From Campylobacter bilis (GTDB lineage Bacteria; Campylobacterota; Campylobacteria; Campylobacterales; Campylobacteraceae), in assembly GCF_016806695.1 (NCBI RefSeq), contig NZ_WUED01000005.1, positions 1-64,000 of the forward strand: a stretch of 64,000 nt of DNA. Direction: 5' to 3'. Below the pieces are notes generated by a model. It made no database searches and was not told where the DNA came from. It saw only the letters and a program-made list of their open reading frames with translations. Position 1 is the stretch's first letter. The number at the start of each line of letters is the position of its first letter. Shown in pieces: positions 26,411 through 35,561 of this stretch. The translations under genes were made by a program, and so were the position numbers.

Positions 26411-29287
26411 ATTAAAAAAGAAGCCATTTTTACCCTTTCTACATTTATTATTTTTTATCTTTGCCTTTGTATGTTAGCACCTAGTATGGGAGAGTGGGTT
26501 TATAAGATTAATTTATTTTTATTTGGAGAATTGGGTTATTATTATCCTTTTTCTTTATTAGTGTTAAATTATTTTTATTATAAAAAAAATTATAAAATAG
26601 AAAATTTTAAACGCAGAGAACTTTTTGGTATTTTTTTGGCTTTTTTTTCTATTTTGCTTTTATTTGCTGTTTTTTACAGGGATTTTGGATATATTTTAGA
26701 AATAGTTTATAAAATTTTTTATATTATTTTAGGACATACGGGAAGCGGGATTTTTGCTCTTTTACTTTTATTGTTTTCTTTGATTTTATTGTTTCCACAG
26801 TTTGCAAAAGAAACTTTAAAAATAGAATTAGATTTCACGCCATTGTTGAAAATAGAACAGGCTTTAAAGGCTTTATTAATGCGTGTTTTTGGTGGTGAAA
26901 ATGAAAAAGAAGATATAAATAAAATAAATTCCCAAGTCCTTGAAAACAACATTGAAGATTTAAACATACAAACTCATATCCATGATAAAAAAATCAATCC
27001 TATAGAACAATTGATTAAAAATAGCAACATTCATGCAAGTAAAAATTCAATCACTACTGCTAAAGAAAATTTTGAAAAACTTAAAAATCAAATTTTAGAT
27101 GATTTTATAGAAGTAGACAAACAGAGTTTAAAAGAATCAAGAAGTTTTGTTCATGAGTATTCTCAACAAGTGCGTGATTTTGCACAAAAAGCTAGCAGAA
27201 CAAGAATCAATCTTGATGAAGATTTTAATTTTATTTTAGAAGAAGAGGTAGATATGATTCCTGAACGTTTTTTAAAACCTAAAAAGCCTGAAGATATAGA
27301 ACAAATAGATAGAAACAATAATTTAGATCTTCCAAGTTATAAGCGTAAAAATATTGAAATTGCAGTGCCTAAACAAGAAAGTAAATCAAAAATTTTTACT
27401 AAAGAACTTCAACTTAGAGAAAATTTATTACAAAAAAGCAGATTAGAACAAGAATTTCAAGACTATCAAAATGAAATTTTAGAAAAGAAAGTAAAAGAAG
27501 AAATCAAGCAATTAGAAGAATACGATACAAAGCAAACTCTCATACAAGGTAATAAATATAGCCTTAATCCTATAGTAGAAGAACAAAAAAATACATTAGA
27601 ACAAATTGTAGCTTTAAAATATAAAGTTCAAGAAGAAAATTCTGATAAAAATAACAATGATTTTGTACCTGTTGTTGAAGAATTAAAGCATCCTTATATA
27701 GATCCTGATTTTATCAAGGTAAAAAATATAGATGAAATTATCATGCAAGAAAAATCTATACAAAATTCAAATACAACAATCAAAAATGAACCAACTTCAT
27801 ATCCAAAAGATAAAACAATCTTAAGCAAAGAAATTGCAATAAATCAGGCTTTATTACGCGAAATAGAACAAGGCGAAGTAGAAAAGCCTAAAGACTTCAT
27901 CTTGCCGCCGCTTGATTTTCTTGCTAATCCTAAAGAACACAGACAAGAAATCAATGAAGGTGAAATTGATAAAAAAATTTATCATCTTCTTGAAAAATTA
28001 CGTCGTTTTAAAATAGGTGGTGATGTTATAAGCACTTATGTTGGACCTGTTGTAACTACTTTTGAATTCCGTCCAAGTGCGGATGTAAAAGTGAGCCGTA
28101 TTTTGAATTTGCAAGATGATTTGACCATGGCTTTAATGGCAAAATCTATACGCATCCAAGCCCCAATACCTGGAAAAGATGTCATAGGCATAGAAGTGCC
28201 TAATGATGAAATTCAAACCATTTATTTAAGAGAAATCTTACAAAGTCCTATTTTTCAAAACGCTAAAAGTCCTTTAACCATAGCTTTAGGCAAAGATATA
28301 GTAGGCAATGCTTTTATCACTGATCTTAAAAAACTCCCGCATTTGCTTATAGCAGGAACCACAGGAAGTGGTAAAAGCGTGGGGATTAATTCTATGCTTT
28401 TAAGCCTTTTGTATCGTAATTCTCCTAAGACCCTGCGTTTGATGATGATAGATCCTAAAATGCTTGAATTTAGCATTTATAATGACATCCCTCATCTTTT
28501 AACTCCAGTAATCACAGATCCTAAAAAGGCTATCAACGCACTTTCAAATATGGTAGCTGAAATGGAAAGGCGTTATTGTTTAATGGCGGAGGCTAAAACC
28601 AAAAATATAGAAAATTATAATGAGAAAATGAAACAAAATAAAGGCGAAGAATTGCCTTTTATTGTCGTTATTATTGATGAACTTGCTGATTTGATGATGA
28701 GTGCTGGAAAAGATGTGGAATTTTATATAGCAAGGCTTGCGCAAATGGCAAGGGCAAGCGGGATTCATTTAATCGTTGCTACGCAACGTCCTTCTGTTGA
28801 TGTTGTCACAGGACTTATTAAGGCTAATTTACCAAGTCGTATTTCTTATAAAGTAGGGCAAAAAATCGACTCTAAGGTTATATTAGACACTATGGGTGCT
28901 GAAAATTTACTTGGAAGAGGGGATTGCTTATTCACCCCTCCAGGGACAAGTTCTATAGTGCGTTTACATGCTCCTTTTGCAAGTGAATCAGAGATAGAAA
29001 AAATTGTAGATTTTTTAAAAGATCAGCAAAAAGTAGAATATGATGAAAGCTTTTTAAACGATCAACAAAATACCAATATACTCACAGATAAAAATTATGA
29101 AAGCGAACTTGATGAGCTTTATGAAGAAGCTAAAAGAGTTATCTTAGAAGATGGAAAAACAAGTATTTCCTATTTGCAACGCCGTTTAAAAATAGGCTAT
29201 AACCGATCAGCAAATATTATAGAACAACTCACGCAAAATGGGGTTTTAAGCCAAGCAGATTCAAAAGGACAAAGAGAAATTTTATAA
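26411..29287 (+). CDS. ftsK: DNA translocase FtsK
   Basis: Division-linked DNA pump. About four N-terminal transmembrane helices (to about residue 125) are followed by a charged linker of about 350 residues. The motor has beta domain GGDVISTYVGPVVTTFEF, Walker A IAGTTGSGKSVGINSM and Walker B FIVVIIDELADLMM. The gamma winged-helix ends the protein (TSISYLQRRLKIGYNRSANIIEQL). The first standard start in frame is ATG 26471, but this cuts a hydrophobic helix. AAGGA at 26400-26404 sits 6 bases before ATT 26411, which would add 20 residues (KKEAIFTLSTFIIFYLCLC). I therefore propose an ATT start. The motor should act on XerH at the candidate dif site 6.5 kb downstream. Confidence 0.85.
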   Translation: MKKEAIFTLSTFIIFYLCLCMLAPSMGEWVYKINLFLFGELGYYYPFSLLVLNYFYYKKNYKIENFKRRELFGIFLAFFSILLLFAVFYRDFGYILEIVYKIFYIILGHTGSGIFALLLLLFSLILLFPQFAKETLKIELDFTPLLKIEQALKALLMRVFGGENEKEDINKINSQVLENNIEDLNIQTHIHDKKINPIEQLIKNSNIHASKNSITTAKENFEKLKNQILDDFIEVDKQSLKESRSFVHEYSQQVRDFAQKASRTRINLDEDFNFILEEEVDMIPERFLKPKKPEDIEQIDRNNNLDLPSYKRKNIEIAVPKQESKSKIFTKELQLRENLLQKSRLEQEFQDYQNEILEKKVKEEIKQLEEYDTKQTLIQGNKYSLNPIVEEQKNTLEQIVALKYKVQEENSDKNNNDFVPVVEELKHPYIDPDFIKVKNIDEIIMQEKSIQNSNTTIKNEPTSYPKDKTILSKEIAINQALLREIEQGEVEKPKDFILPPLDFLANPKEHRQEINEGEIDKKIYHLLEKLRRFKIGGDVISTYVGPVVTTFEFRPSADVKVSRILNLQDDLTMALMAKSIRIQAPIPGKDVIGIEVPNDEIQTIYLREILQSPIFQNAKSPLTIALGKDIVGNAFITDLKKLPHLLIAGTTGSGKSVGINSMLLSLLYRNSPKTLRLMMIDPKMLEFSIYNDIPHLLTPVITDPKKAINALSNMVAEMERRYCLMAEAKTKNIENYNEKMKQNKGEELPFIVVIIDELADLMMSAGKDVEFYIARLAQMARASGIHLIVATQRPSVDVVTGLIKANLPSRISYKVGQKIDSKVILDTMGAENLLGRGDCLFTPPGTSSIVRLHAPFASESEIEKIVDFLKDQQKVEYDESFLNDQQNTNILTDKNYESELDELYEEAKRVILEDGKTSISYLQRRLKIGYNRSANIIEQLTQNGVLSQADSKGQREIL

Positions 29288-29300
29288 GTTTTATCAAAAA

Positions 29301-29320
29301 AAGCCCGAAATAATGGGCTT
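29301..29320. terminator. Terminator between ftsK and rpsO
   Basis: AAGCCC and GGGCTT form a stem with the loop GAAATAAT. T-rich and A-rich flanks allow it to end transcription from both convergent genes. Confidence 0.7.
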
Positions 29321-29325
29321 TAAAA

Positions 29326-29598
29326 TCATTTATCTCTGAGGTTTAACTCAGTGATTAATTTGCTATAAGAATTATAATCTTTTCTTTTAAGATAAGATAA
29401 AAACCTTTTTCTTTGGCCTACGAGTTTTAAAAGCCCTAATCTTGAAGAAAAATCTTTTTTATAGATTTTTAAATGTTGGGTAAGATCTACAATTCTTGCA
29501 GTTAAAAGCGCTACTTGGACTTCTGTTGATCCTGTATCGCCTGGTTTTTTAGCGAATTTCGCAACTATTTGTGCTTTTTGAGCCGAATCCAAAGCCAT
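29326..29598 (-). CDS. rpsO: 30S ribosomal protein S15
   Basis: A 90-residue, basic, four-helix S15. The hallmark 16S rRNA-binding residues are present in [49 protein letters not shown] and Y-N-SYSKLI. The start ATG has a strong GGAGGTC-type site 7 bases upstream on the minus strand. It is transcribed alone, against ftsK on one side and away from the Rrf2 gene on the other. The length is normal. Confidence 0.95.
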   Translation of the reverse strand: MALDSAQKAQIVAKFAKKPGDTGSTEVQVALLTARIVDLTQHLKIYKKDFSSRLGLLKLVGQRKRFLSYLKRKDYNSYSKLITELNLRDK

Positions 29599-29766
29599 AA
29601 AGACCTCCTGATTGGTAATTTATTTAAAAATTATAATTGTATCTTAAAAAACCAAAAATAAACTGAATTCATCTTTTTTAAGAACTTTTGCTAAACTTTA
29701 AGTCTTTTTCTAAGAATTTTTCATTATAATCATAGATAAATTTTTGTGTTAAAACAAGGAGAATCA

Positions 29767-30177
29767 GTGCTATTTACCAAAGCTAGCGAATATGCTTTAT
29801 TATCTTTAATCTCTATTTCGCAAAAGAAAACCCCTCAAGATGTAGATTCTTTAGCTTTAGAATTAGATATTCCTAAGAGTTTTTTGGCCAAAATTTTACA
29901 AACTTTAGCTAAGGATCAATTATTAAAATCTTTTAAAGGTGCAAAAGGCGGCTTTATTTTAATTAAAGAACCTAAAGAATACACCATAAAAGAAATTGTT
30001 AATAGTGCTGAAAAAAAAGATATTAGCGTATTTGAATGCAGTAGTGGCACATGTCCTAATCATAAAGAAGAAAATTGTGCTTTAATGCCTATGTTGATTA
30101 ATTTACAAAATAAAGTTGATGAATTTTTAGCTTCTATCACCCTAGAAGATATTATGAAAAATAATGGCAAAAAATAA
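29767..30177 (+). CDS. Rrf2 family iron-sulfur transcriptional regulator
   Basis: A 136-residue winged-helix repressor. The N-terminus [17 protein letters not shown] and the recognition region [26 protein letters not shown] are typical of Rrf2/IscR. Three cysteines in [14 protein letters not shown] (about residues 91-104) are the likely Fe-S ligands, so it probably senses iron, oxidants or nitric oxide. I start at GTG 29767, which has AAGGAG 5 bases before it, rather than the upstream TTG. The end overlaps flhA by 14 bases, so a redox-sensing regulator is translated with a flagellar export gene. It corresponds to Cj0883c. Target genes are unknown. Confidence 0.82.
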   Translation: MLFTKASEYALLSLISISQKKTPQDVDSLALELDIPKSFLAKILQTLAKDQLLKSFKGAKGGFILIKEPKEYTIKEIVNSAEKKDISVFECSSGTCPNHKEENCALMPMLINLQNKVDEFLASITLEDIMKNNGKK

Positions 30178-32336
30178 AATACTCAATTTAGTTTTTCCTT
30201 TTTTAGGGCCTTTAATTACACCCATTTTAAAAGCTAAAAGTTTAACTATAGTTGCTTTTTTAGTCTGTATTTTAGCTATTATTATAGTTCCTTTACCTAG
30301 TGCTATTTTAGACTTTTTTTTAGCATTAAGCATAGCTTTATCGGTATTGATTATTTTAATTTCTATTTATATACCCAAACCTACAGATTTGACTACTTTT
30401 CCTACTCTTATTTTAATCATTACACTTTTTAGACTTTCTTTAAATATAGCCACAACAAGAATGATTTTAAGTCAAGGACAAAACGGTCCTGAAGCTGTGA
30501 GTGAAATCATTGCAGCTTTTGGAGAATTTGTTGTTGGCGGGAATATGGTCATAGGAATTATTGTTTTTTGTATTTTAGTGCTGATTAATTTCATGGTTGT
30601 GACTAAAGGCAGCACGAGGGTTTCTGAGGTACAAGCAAGATTTACACTCGATGCTATGCCTGGAAAACAAATGGCTATAGATGCGGATTTAAACGCGGGT
30701 CTTATTGATGAGCAAAGTGCAAGAGCGAGACGCCAAGAAGTCATAGCTGAAGCTAATTTTTATGGAGCAATGGATGGATCTAGTAAATTCATTAAAGGCG
30801 ATGCGATTGCTGGGATTATTATCACTATCATTAATATGATAGGAGGGTTTTTAATAGGATCTTTTCAGCATGATATGGCCTTAAGCGATGCGGCTTCTAC
30901 TTATACTATTTTAACTATAGGTGATGGCTTAGTATCACAAATTCCTGGACTCATTACTTCAACTGCTACAGCCATTATCATCACTCGTGCAAGCAAAGAT
31001 GAAGAAAATTTTGCCGAAGGAAGCTTAAGCCAACTTCTAAGTGAGTACCGCACTCTTTTGATAGTGGGTTTTGTGCTTTTTATTTTTGCTTTGGTTCCAG
31101 GCTTGCCTACTTTATCTTTAGGTTTTATGGCTTTGGTATTTTTAAGCTTAGGTTATCTTACTAAGCAGGTTAAAGAAGGTAAAATTGATGTAAGTACAAG
31201 TAAAAAAAAGCAAATCAAATGCCGCACTTGCAACCCAAAATGCAGCAGAAACTACAACACATTCTACCAAAAAAAGTGAAGAAGAAATACTCAAAGAAGA
31301 AGAACATAAGATCAATGATATACTCAAGGTAGAAATCCTTGAACTTGAACTTGGATATGGTTTAATAAAACTTGCTGAAAATGAACTCACAGAAAGAATC
31401 CGTTCTATGAGAAGGAGTATTGCTGAAAGCTTAGGATTTTTAATGCCAAAAATTCGTATTAGAGACAATCTTAGGCTTAAGCCCAATGAATATAATTTTA
31501 AATTAAAAGGTGTATCTATAGCAAGTGCTGAAATTTATCCTGATAAATATCTAGCTATGGATAGTGGCTTTATCACTGAAGAAATAGAAGGCATTGCTAC
31601 AAAAGAACCTGCTTTTAACTCAGATGCGCTTTGGATAGATACAAATTTAAAAGATGAAGCAACCTTAAATGGCTACATTGTCATAGATCCTGCAAGTGTG
31701 ATTTCAACTCATATGAGTGAGCTTATTAAAGCGCATGCAAGTGAGCTTCTTACACGTCAAGAAGTGCAAAATCTTCTTGATAAGGTTAAAAATGATTATC
31801 CTATTATCGTAGAGGGAGCTTTAAGTGTGGCACCTGTGAGTCTTATCCAAAAAATTCTTAAAGACTTGCTTAAGTATCACATTCCTATTAAAGACATGCT
31901 TACTATTTTAGAATCCATAAGTGATATAGCAGAAGTGAGTAAAAGCTTTGATATGATAATTGAACATGTAAGAGCATCTTTGGCTAGAATGATTACTAAT
32001 ATGTATTTAGATGAGAAAGGAAATTTAGATATTTTTATTCTTGATTCTGCTAGTTCTAGTGTCTTAATGGAAAAAGTACAATTTAAAGATGGTGCCTATC
32101 ATCTTCCTTTAAGCGTAGCACAAACAGGAACTTTAGTAGATACTTTAAGGGCTGAAGTAGCCACAGTGGCCAATGGACGCATAAAGCCTTTTATACTTTG
32201 TGTCGAACCACAACTTAGAAAGTTTATTGCTGATATTTGTTATAATTTTAGTATTAATATAGTTGTGCTAAGCTTTGCAGAAATTGCAGAAAATACAAAT
32301 TTTAATACCGAAGGTATTATTAAAATAGATCTTTAA
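30164..32336 (+). pseudogene. flhA: flhA, flagellar export gate, out of frame at an A8 tract
   Basis: The first frame (30164-31279) encodes about eight transmembrane helices and the FHIPEP signature region ([18 protein letters not shown]), then ends early after a nonsense tail ([11 protein letters not shown]). The cytoplasmic C-domain continues in the +1 frame from about 31211 ([12 protein letters not shown]) to 32336 (IKIDL). It is intact, with the ring-forming IRDNLRLKPNEYNF and PVSLIQKILKDLL parts. Removing one A from the run at 31202-31209 restores a 723-residue FlhA, about the C. jejuni length. FlhA is essential for flagellin export and for sigma-54 flagellar gene activation in Campylobacter. 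In the state shown, cells should be non-motile unless slippage corrects the frame. Confidence 0.88.
31202..31209 (+). repeat. A8 homopolymer at flhA frameshift
   Basis: Eight A between T and G. Seven (or ten) A would join the two flhA frames as [15 protein letters not shown]. Eight puts a stop 70 bases downstream. Confidence 0.8.
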
Positions 32337-32344
32337 GGACAATA

Positions 32345-33388
32345 ATGAAAATTTATCATTTATCACACACAGATCTTGATGGCTATGCTTGTCAGTTTGT
32401 CGTTGATTTTTATTTTAAAAATGTACAATTTTACAATTCTAATTATGGTAAAGAAATCAATGAAAATTTTAATACCATTTTAAATGATATAGAAAAAGAT
32501 AATAATTTTCAAAAAGCTATTATTTTGATTACTGATTTGAATTTAAATCCAAGTCAATGTGAAGAATTTGATAGGATATGCAAGGAAAAAAATATTAAAA
32601 TTTTTCTTCTTGATCACCATCAAAGCGGAGAGGAATGTGCTCAAAAATATTCTTGGTATTTGCTTGATTCTAAACGATGTGCTACTAAAATTGTTTATGA
32701 TTTCTTTTCTAAAATTTGCAGGCCTGATTTAGAACTTTCAAAATTAGTTGATGTGGTAAATGCCGTGGATATTTGGCTATGTAAAGATGAAAATTTTGAA
32801 TTAGGTAAGGTTTTTTTAGGATTAATTGTTAATGCAAAAGAAATCAATCGCGTTATGTTTAAGGAAATGCAAATTGCTTATATGTTTTTTTTAATCAATA
32901 AAGCACGTGAATTTATAGGCAAAAATAATGCTAATGTTTTGCTTGATAATGCTATTCATTTCATAAAAAAAGACTTTTTTATGAAAGATAATGACAATAC
33001 TCTTTCTAATTTAATTTCTTATTTTGTTGTTGAAAAACTAGGAGAACACAAAGAAAAATTTACCATAGAATATGAAGGACATAAAGGGATTTTAACCTCT
33101 AATATAGGCAACACTTCCATTATAGGCAATGACTTTTTAGTTAAAAATCCTGATTATGATTTTTTCATTGATGTAAGCTCTAAAAAAACCTTAAGTTTTC
33201 GTGCCAATGGAAAGATTGATGTGAGTTTAATGGCTAAAAATTTAGTTGGCGGAGGAGGGCATAAAAACGCTAGTGGAGGGCTTTTTGCTGCTTTTAAAGA
33301 TGGGTCAAATTACAATCATATCAAAACTCAAATTATGGATTTGATAAAAAGTAAAGAACTCAAAAAGGAAAACAATGTCTCAAAATGA
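32345..33388 (+). CDS. DHH family phosphoesterase
   Basis: A 347-residue protein with the DHH motifs in order: HTDLDGYACQ (motif I, residues 8-17), an Asp in LITDLNLNP (about 64), LLDHHQSG (about 93-100, the DHH itself), and the C-terminal DHHA1 glycine-rich loop GGGGHKNASGG (about 302-312). The family includes NrnA-like nanoRNases, exopolyphosphatases and cyclic dinucleotide phosphodiesterases. No GGDEF or PAS part is present, so a stand-alone nanoRNase or phosphatase is likely. It starts 8 bases after flhA and overlaps the next gene by 14 bases. It corresponds to Cj0881c. The substrate is not known. Confidence 0.82.
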   Translation: MKIYHLSHTDLDGYACQFVVDFYFKNVQFYNSNYGKEINENFNTILNDIEKDNNFQKAIILITDLNLNPSQCEEFDRICKEKNIKIFLLDHHQSGEECAQKYSWYLLDSKRCATKIVYDFFSKICRPDLELSKLVDVVNAVDIWLCKDENFELGKVFLGLIVNAKEINRVMFKEMQIAYMFFLINKAREFIGKNNANVLLDNAIHFIKKDFFMKDNDNTLSNLISYFVVEKLGEHKEKFTIEYEGHKGILTSNIGNTSIIGNDFLVKNPDYDFFIDVSSKKTLSFRANGKIDVSLMAKNLVGGGGHKNASGGLFAAFKDGSNYNHIKTQIMDLIKSKELKKENNVSK

Positions 33389-33620
33389 TAGCCTTAAAGA
33401 TTTAAAAAAACAATTACAAGATTTAAGGTATGAGCTTAGTATAGTTTTAGAAGCTATGCTTTTATACTCAGGTGTTAAAAGAGAGAAATTAGAAAATGCT
33501 ATAGAAGCTTATATAGACAATATAGATAAGGTATTAGAAAATTCTACTAAAGAAGGGGTTGATGAAATTTTAGAAGTAGTGGAATTTTTAAAAAACACAC
33601 GCAAAGATCTTTTTAAATGA
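33375..33620 (+). CDS. Small acidic helical protein
   Basis: An 81-residue protein predicted to be almost entirely helical, with heptad-like spacing (LKDLKKQLQDLRYELSIVLEA, then LENAIEAYIDNIDKVLEN). It has no Cys, signal peptide or membrane helix, so it is cytosolic. It overlaps the DHH gene by 14 bases and the next gene by 4, so it belongs to that operon. It corresponds to Cj0880c in C. jejuni. I recognise no family. Confidence 0.7.
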   Translation: MSQNDSLKDLKKQLQDLRYELSIVLEAMLLYSGVKREKLENAIEAYIDNIDKVLENSTKEGVDEILEVVEFLKNTRKDLFK

Positions 33621-34246
33621 AAACAATTTTATTATTCTTTTTCAGTTTTTCTCTAAGTTTTGCTAATATTTATGAAAAATTTAACGATTTTGCCTATGAA
33701 AAAAAATCCGATCAAAATTTTAAAATCCAAGAGATTAAATTAGTGCGATTTTCACAAAATAATAAAGCTTGCCTTGATTTTATAATACAAAAAGATAAAA
33801 TAGAAATTTTAAAAAGCTATGATTCTTGTGAAAAATGGAGTAAAGATGAAATTTTTTTAAATTATTTAAATCATGATTTTTTAAATCTTTATAAAAACAA
33901 TAATGACAAGATAAATGAAAATCTACAAGCTTTAAAAAACACCTTGCAAGATATCATGATATATTACAAACTTCGCTATGTTTTTAGTAAAGATGTTAAA
34001 GATATGAGTAAAAATACTAATTTAAGTGTTTTAAATATGGATGAAAAAGAGGGCGGAATCTTACTTTATAAAATCAACAATCAAGCTTGTGTGGGTATAA
34101 AACTTAACAAGCATAATTCTAAAATGGCTATGAAAGTTTATGGTATAGAAAATGCAGATAAAGAATGCAAATTATTTATCCAATCTCCGTTTTTTAAGGA
34201 TCTTTCATATACGAAAAAAGATTTTAAATGGTATTATTTAGAGTAA
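33617..34246 (+). CDS. Periplasmic protein of unknown function
   Basis: A 209-residue protein with a signal peptide (MKTILLFFFSFSLSFA, cleaved before NIYEK). The mature part is Lys- and Asn-rich with five cysteines (in KACLDF, DSCEKW, QACVGI and KECKLF among others), which could form disulfides. It overlaps the helical protein gene by 4 bases. A small ORF on the other strand overlaps its last bases. It corresponds to Cj0879c. No domain is recognised. Confidence 0.7.
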   Translation: MKTILLFFFSFSLSFANIYEKFNDFAYEKKSDQNFKIQEIKLVRFSQNNKACLDFIIQKDKIEILKSYDSCEKWSKDEIFLNYLNHDFLNLYKNNNDKINENLQALKNTLQDIMIYYKLRYVFSKDVKDMSKNTNLSVLNMDEKEGGILLYKINNQACVGIKLNKHNSKMAMKVYGIENADKECKLFIQSPFFKDLSYTKKDFKWYYLE

Positions 34247-34374
34247 ACAAATGTTTTGATTTTTAAAAAAAGTTTTTTGAAAAGAAAGCTAAAAACACAA
34301 GAATCTTGCCTTTGAAGGTTCTGAAAAACGCAATGATCGAGATCTTTTTTTTCTTGGATGCTTAAATTTTTCAT
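34234..34374 (-). CDS. Possible 46-residue basic protein
   Basis: A minus-strand ORF starting ATG at 34374 with AAAGG upstream encodes MKNLSIQEKKDLDHCVF and ends in a basic, aromatic tail (FLFKKLFLKIKTFVYSK). C. jejuni has a small gene (Cj0878) of this orientation at this place, which is the main support. It overlaps the 3' end of the periplasmic protein gene by 13 bases. The function is unknown. Confidence 0.45.
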   Translation of the reverse strand: MKNLSIQEKKDLDHCVFQNLQRQDSCVFSFLFKKLFLKIKTFVYSK

Positions 34375-34544
34375 TAATTTAACCTTTTAACAACATTATA
34401 TACTTTAATTATATCAAAAAAACTTTATTTTTAGATTAAATTTTAAATGAAATTTTTTGTTAAATTTTGGTTAATTTAATTGACTTTTATTTTATAAAAT
34501 TTTATACTTATATTGTATTGATAAAATAAAAGAAGGAAGAAGTA

Positions 34545-35528
34545 ATGAATAAATTTTCTATGACTTTAGCTTTATTATTGCTAGGAAAATGTGCTTTTGC
34601 TATAGATCAAAATTTAGAAAGAATTAAAGGTGCAACAGGCATTGATTTACCCACTGCTCAATGGAGTTTACCTAAAGCTTTAAATCAAGATGGCACTATT
34701 GATGAAAGTAAAATGCCAAAAAATTCAGAATATTCTAAAATGGTTATTTTAGGCAATAAAATCATCAATGAGACAAGTAAATATGTAGGCCCTCAAGCTA
34801 AAGATCCAAAAAAAAGATTTACAGGAAATAATTTTTCTTGTTCAAGCTGTCATGCTAATGGCGGAAGCGTGCCTAATCAATTAGCATTTGTAGGGATTTG
34901 GGGAAGATTTCCTCAATATGATGCCAAAGAAAACAAAATAATAGCCTTAGTAGATAGAATCAATAGCTGTTTTCAACGCTCTATGAATGGTAAAAAAATG
35001 CCTACTGATGCACCTGAAATGATGGCAATGCTAACTTACATGCAATGGCTTTCTCAAGGAATTCCTGTAGGTGCCAAGGTAGAAGGACAAGGACTTCCAA
35101 AAATAGATTTCATTTCAAGAGCGGCTGATCCTAAAAAAGGAAAAACCATCTATATAAATAAATGCACTCCTTGTCATCAAGAAAACGGCTTAGGAGTTAA
35201 AAACGAAAGCAATACAGGAGGATATTATATCTACCCACCACTTTGGGGGAATGATAGCTATAATACAGGAGCAGGGGTGTATCGTCTCATAAAAGCTGCT
35301 ACTTTTATCAAGGCAAATATGCCTAAAGGTTCTCCTGATTTAAGCCTTGAAGATGCTTATGATGTGGCTGCTTATATTAATTTACAACCCCGTCCTGTAA
35401 AAACTGGTAGGGAAAAAGATTTTCCTGATAGAAGGGTAAAACCCTTAGATATGGATGTAGGTCCTTATGATGATCATTTTTCTCCTATGCAGCATCGCTT
35501 TGGACCTTATAAAGATATGATTAAATAA
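34545..35528 (+). CDS. tsdA: Dihaem cytochrome TsdA (thiosulfate dehydrogenase/tetrathionate reductase)
   Basis: A 327-residue periplasmic c-type cytochrome with signal peptide MNKFSMTLALLLLGKCAFA. Haem motif 1 is CSSCH (about residues 99-103) and motif 2 is CTPCH (about 206-210). The segment RINSCFQRSMNGK between them holds the Cys that ligates haem 1 in TsdA enzymes, which separates it from ordinary dihaem cytochromes. TsdA joins two thiosulfates to tetrathionate or runs backwards; the C. jejuni 81116 enzyme is known to favour tetrathionate reduction, giving an anaerobic electron acceptor. A GAAGGAAGAAG site precedes the ATG, and a strong terminator follows. It is transcribed alone. Confidence 0.85.
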   Translation: MNKFSMTLALLLLGKCAFAIDQNLERIKGATGIDLPTAQWSLPKALNQDGTIDESKMPKNSEYSKMVILGNKIINETSKYVGPQAKDPKKRFTGNNFSCSSCHANGGSVPNQLAFVGIWGRFPQYDAKENKIIALVDRINSCFQRSMNGKKMPTDAPEMMAMLTYMQWLSQGIPVGAKVEGQGLPKIDFISRAADPKKGKTIYINKCTPCHQENGLGVKNESNTGGYYIYPPLWGNDSYNTGAGVYRLIKAATFIKANMPKGSPDLSLEDAYDVAAYINLQPRPVKTGREKDFPDRRVKPLDMDVGPYDDHFSPMQHRFGPYKDMIK

Positions 35529-35561
35529 AAAACTAGGGTAAGTTTTCTTACCTTAGTTTTG
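35529..35561 (+). terminator. Hairpin terminator after tsdA
   Basis: AAACTAGGGTAAG and CTTACCTTAGTTTT pair with a short TTTT loop and one mismatch, starting just after the tsdA stop. Confidence 0.75.

Noticed and set aside
31202-31210. A-AAA-AAG slippery heptamer as programmed -1 frameshift in flhA
   Set aside because: A -1 shift leads into the third frame, not the frame of the FlhA C-domain, which needs +1 (or loss of one A).
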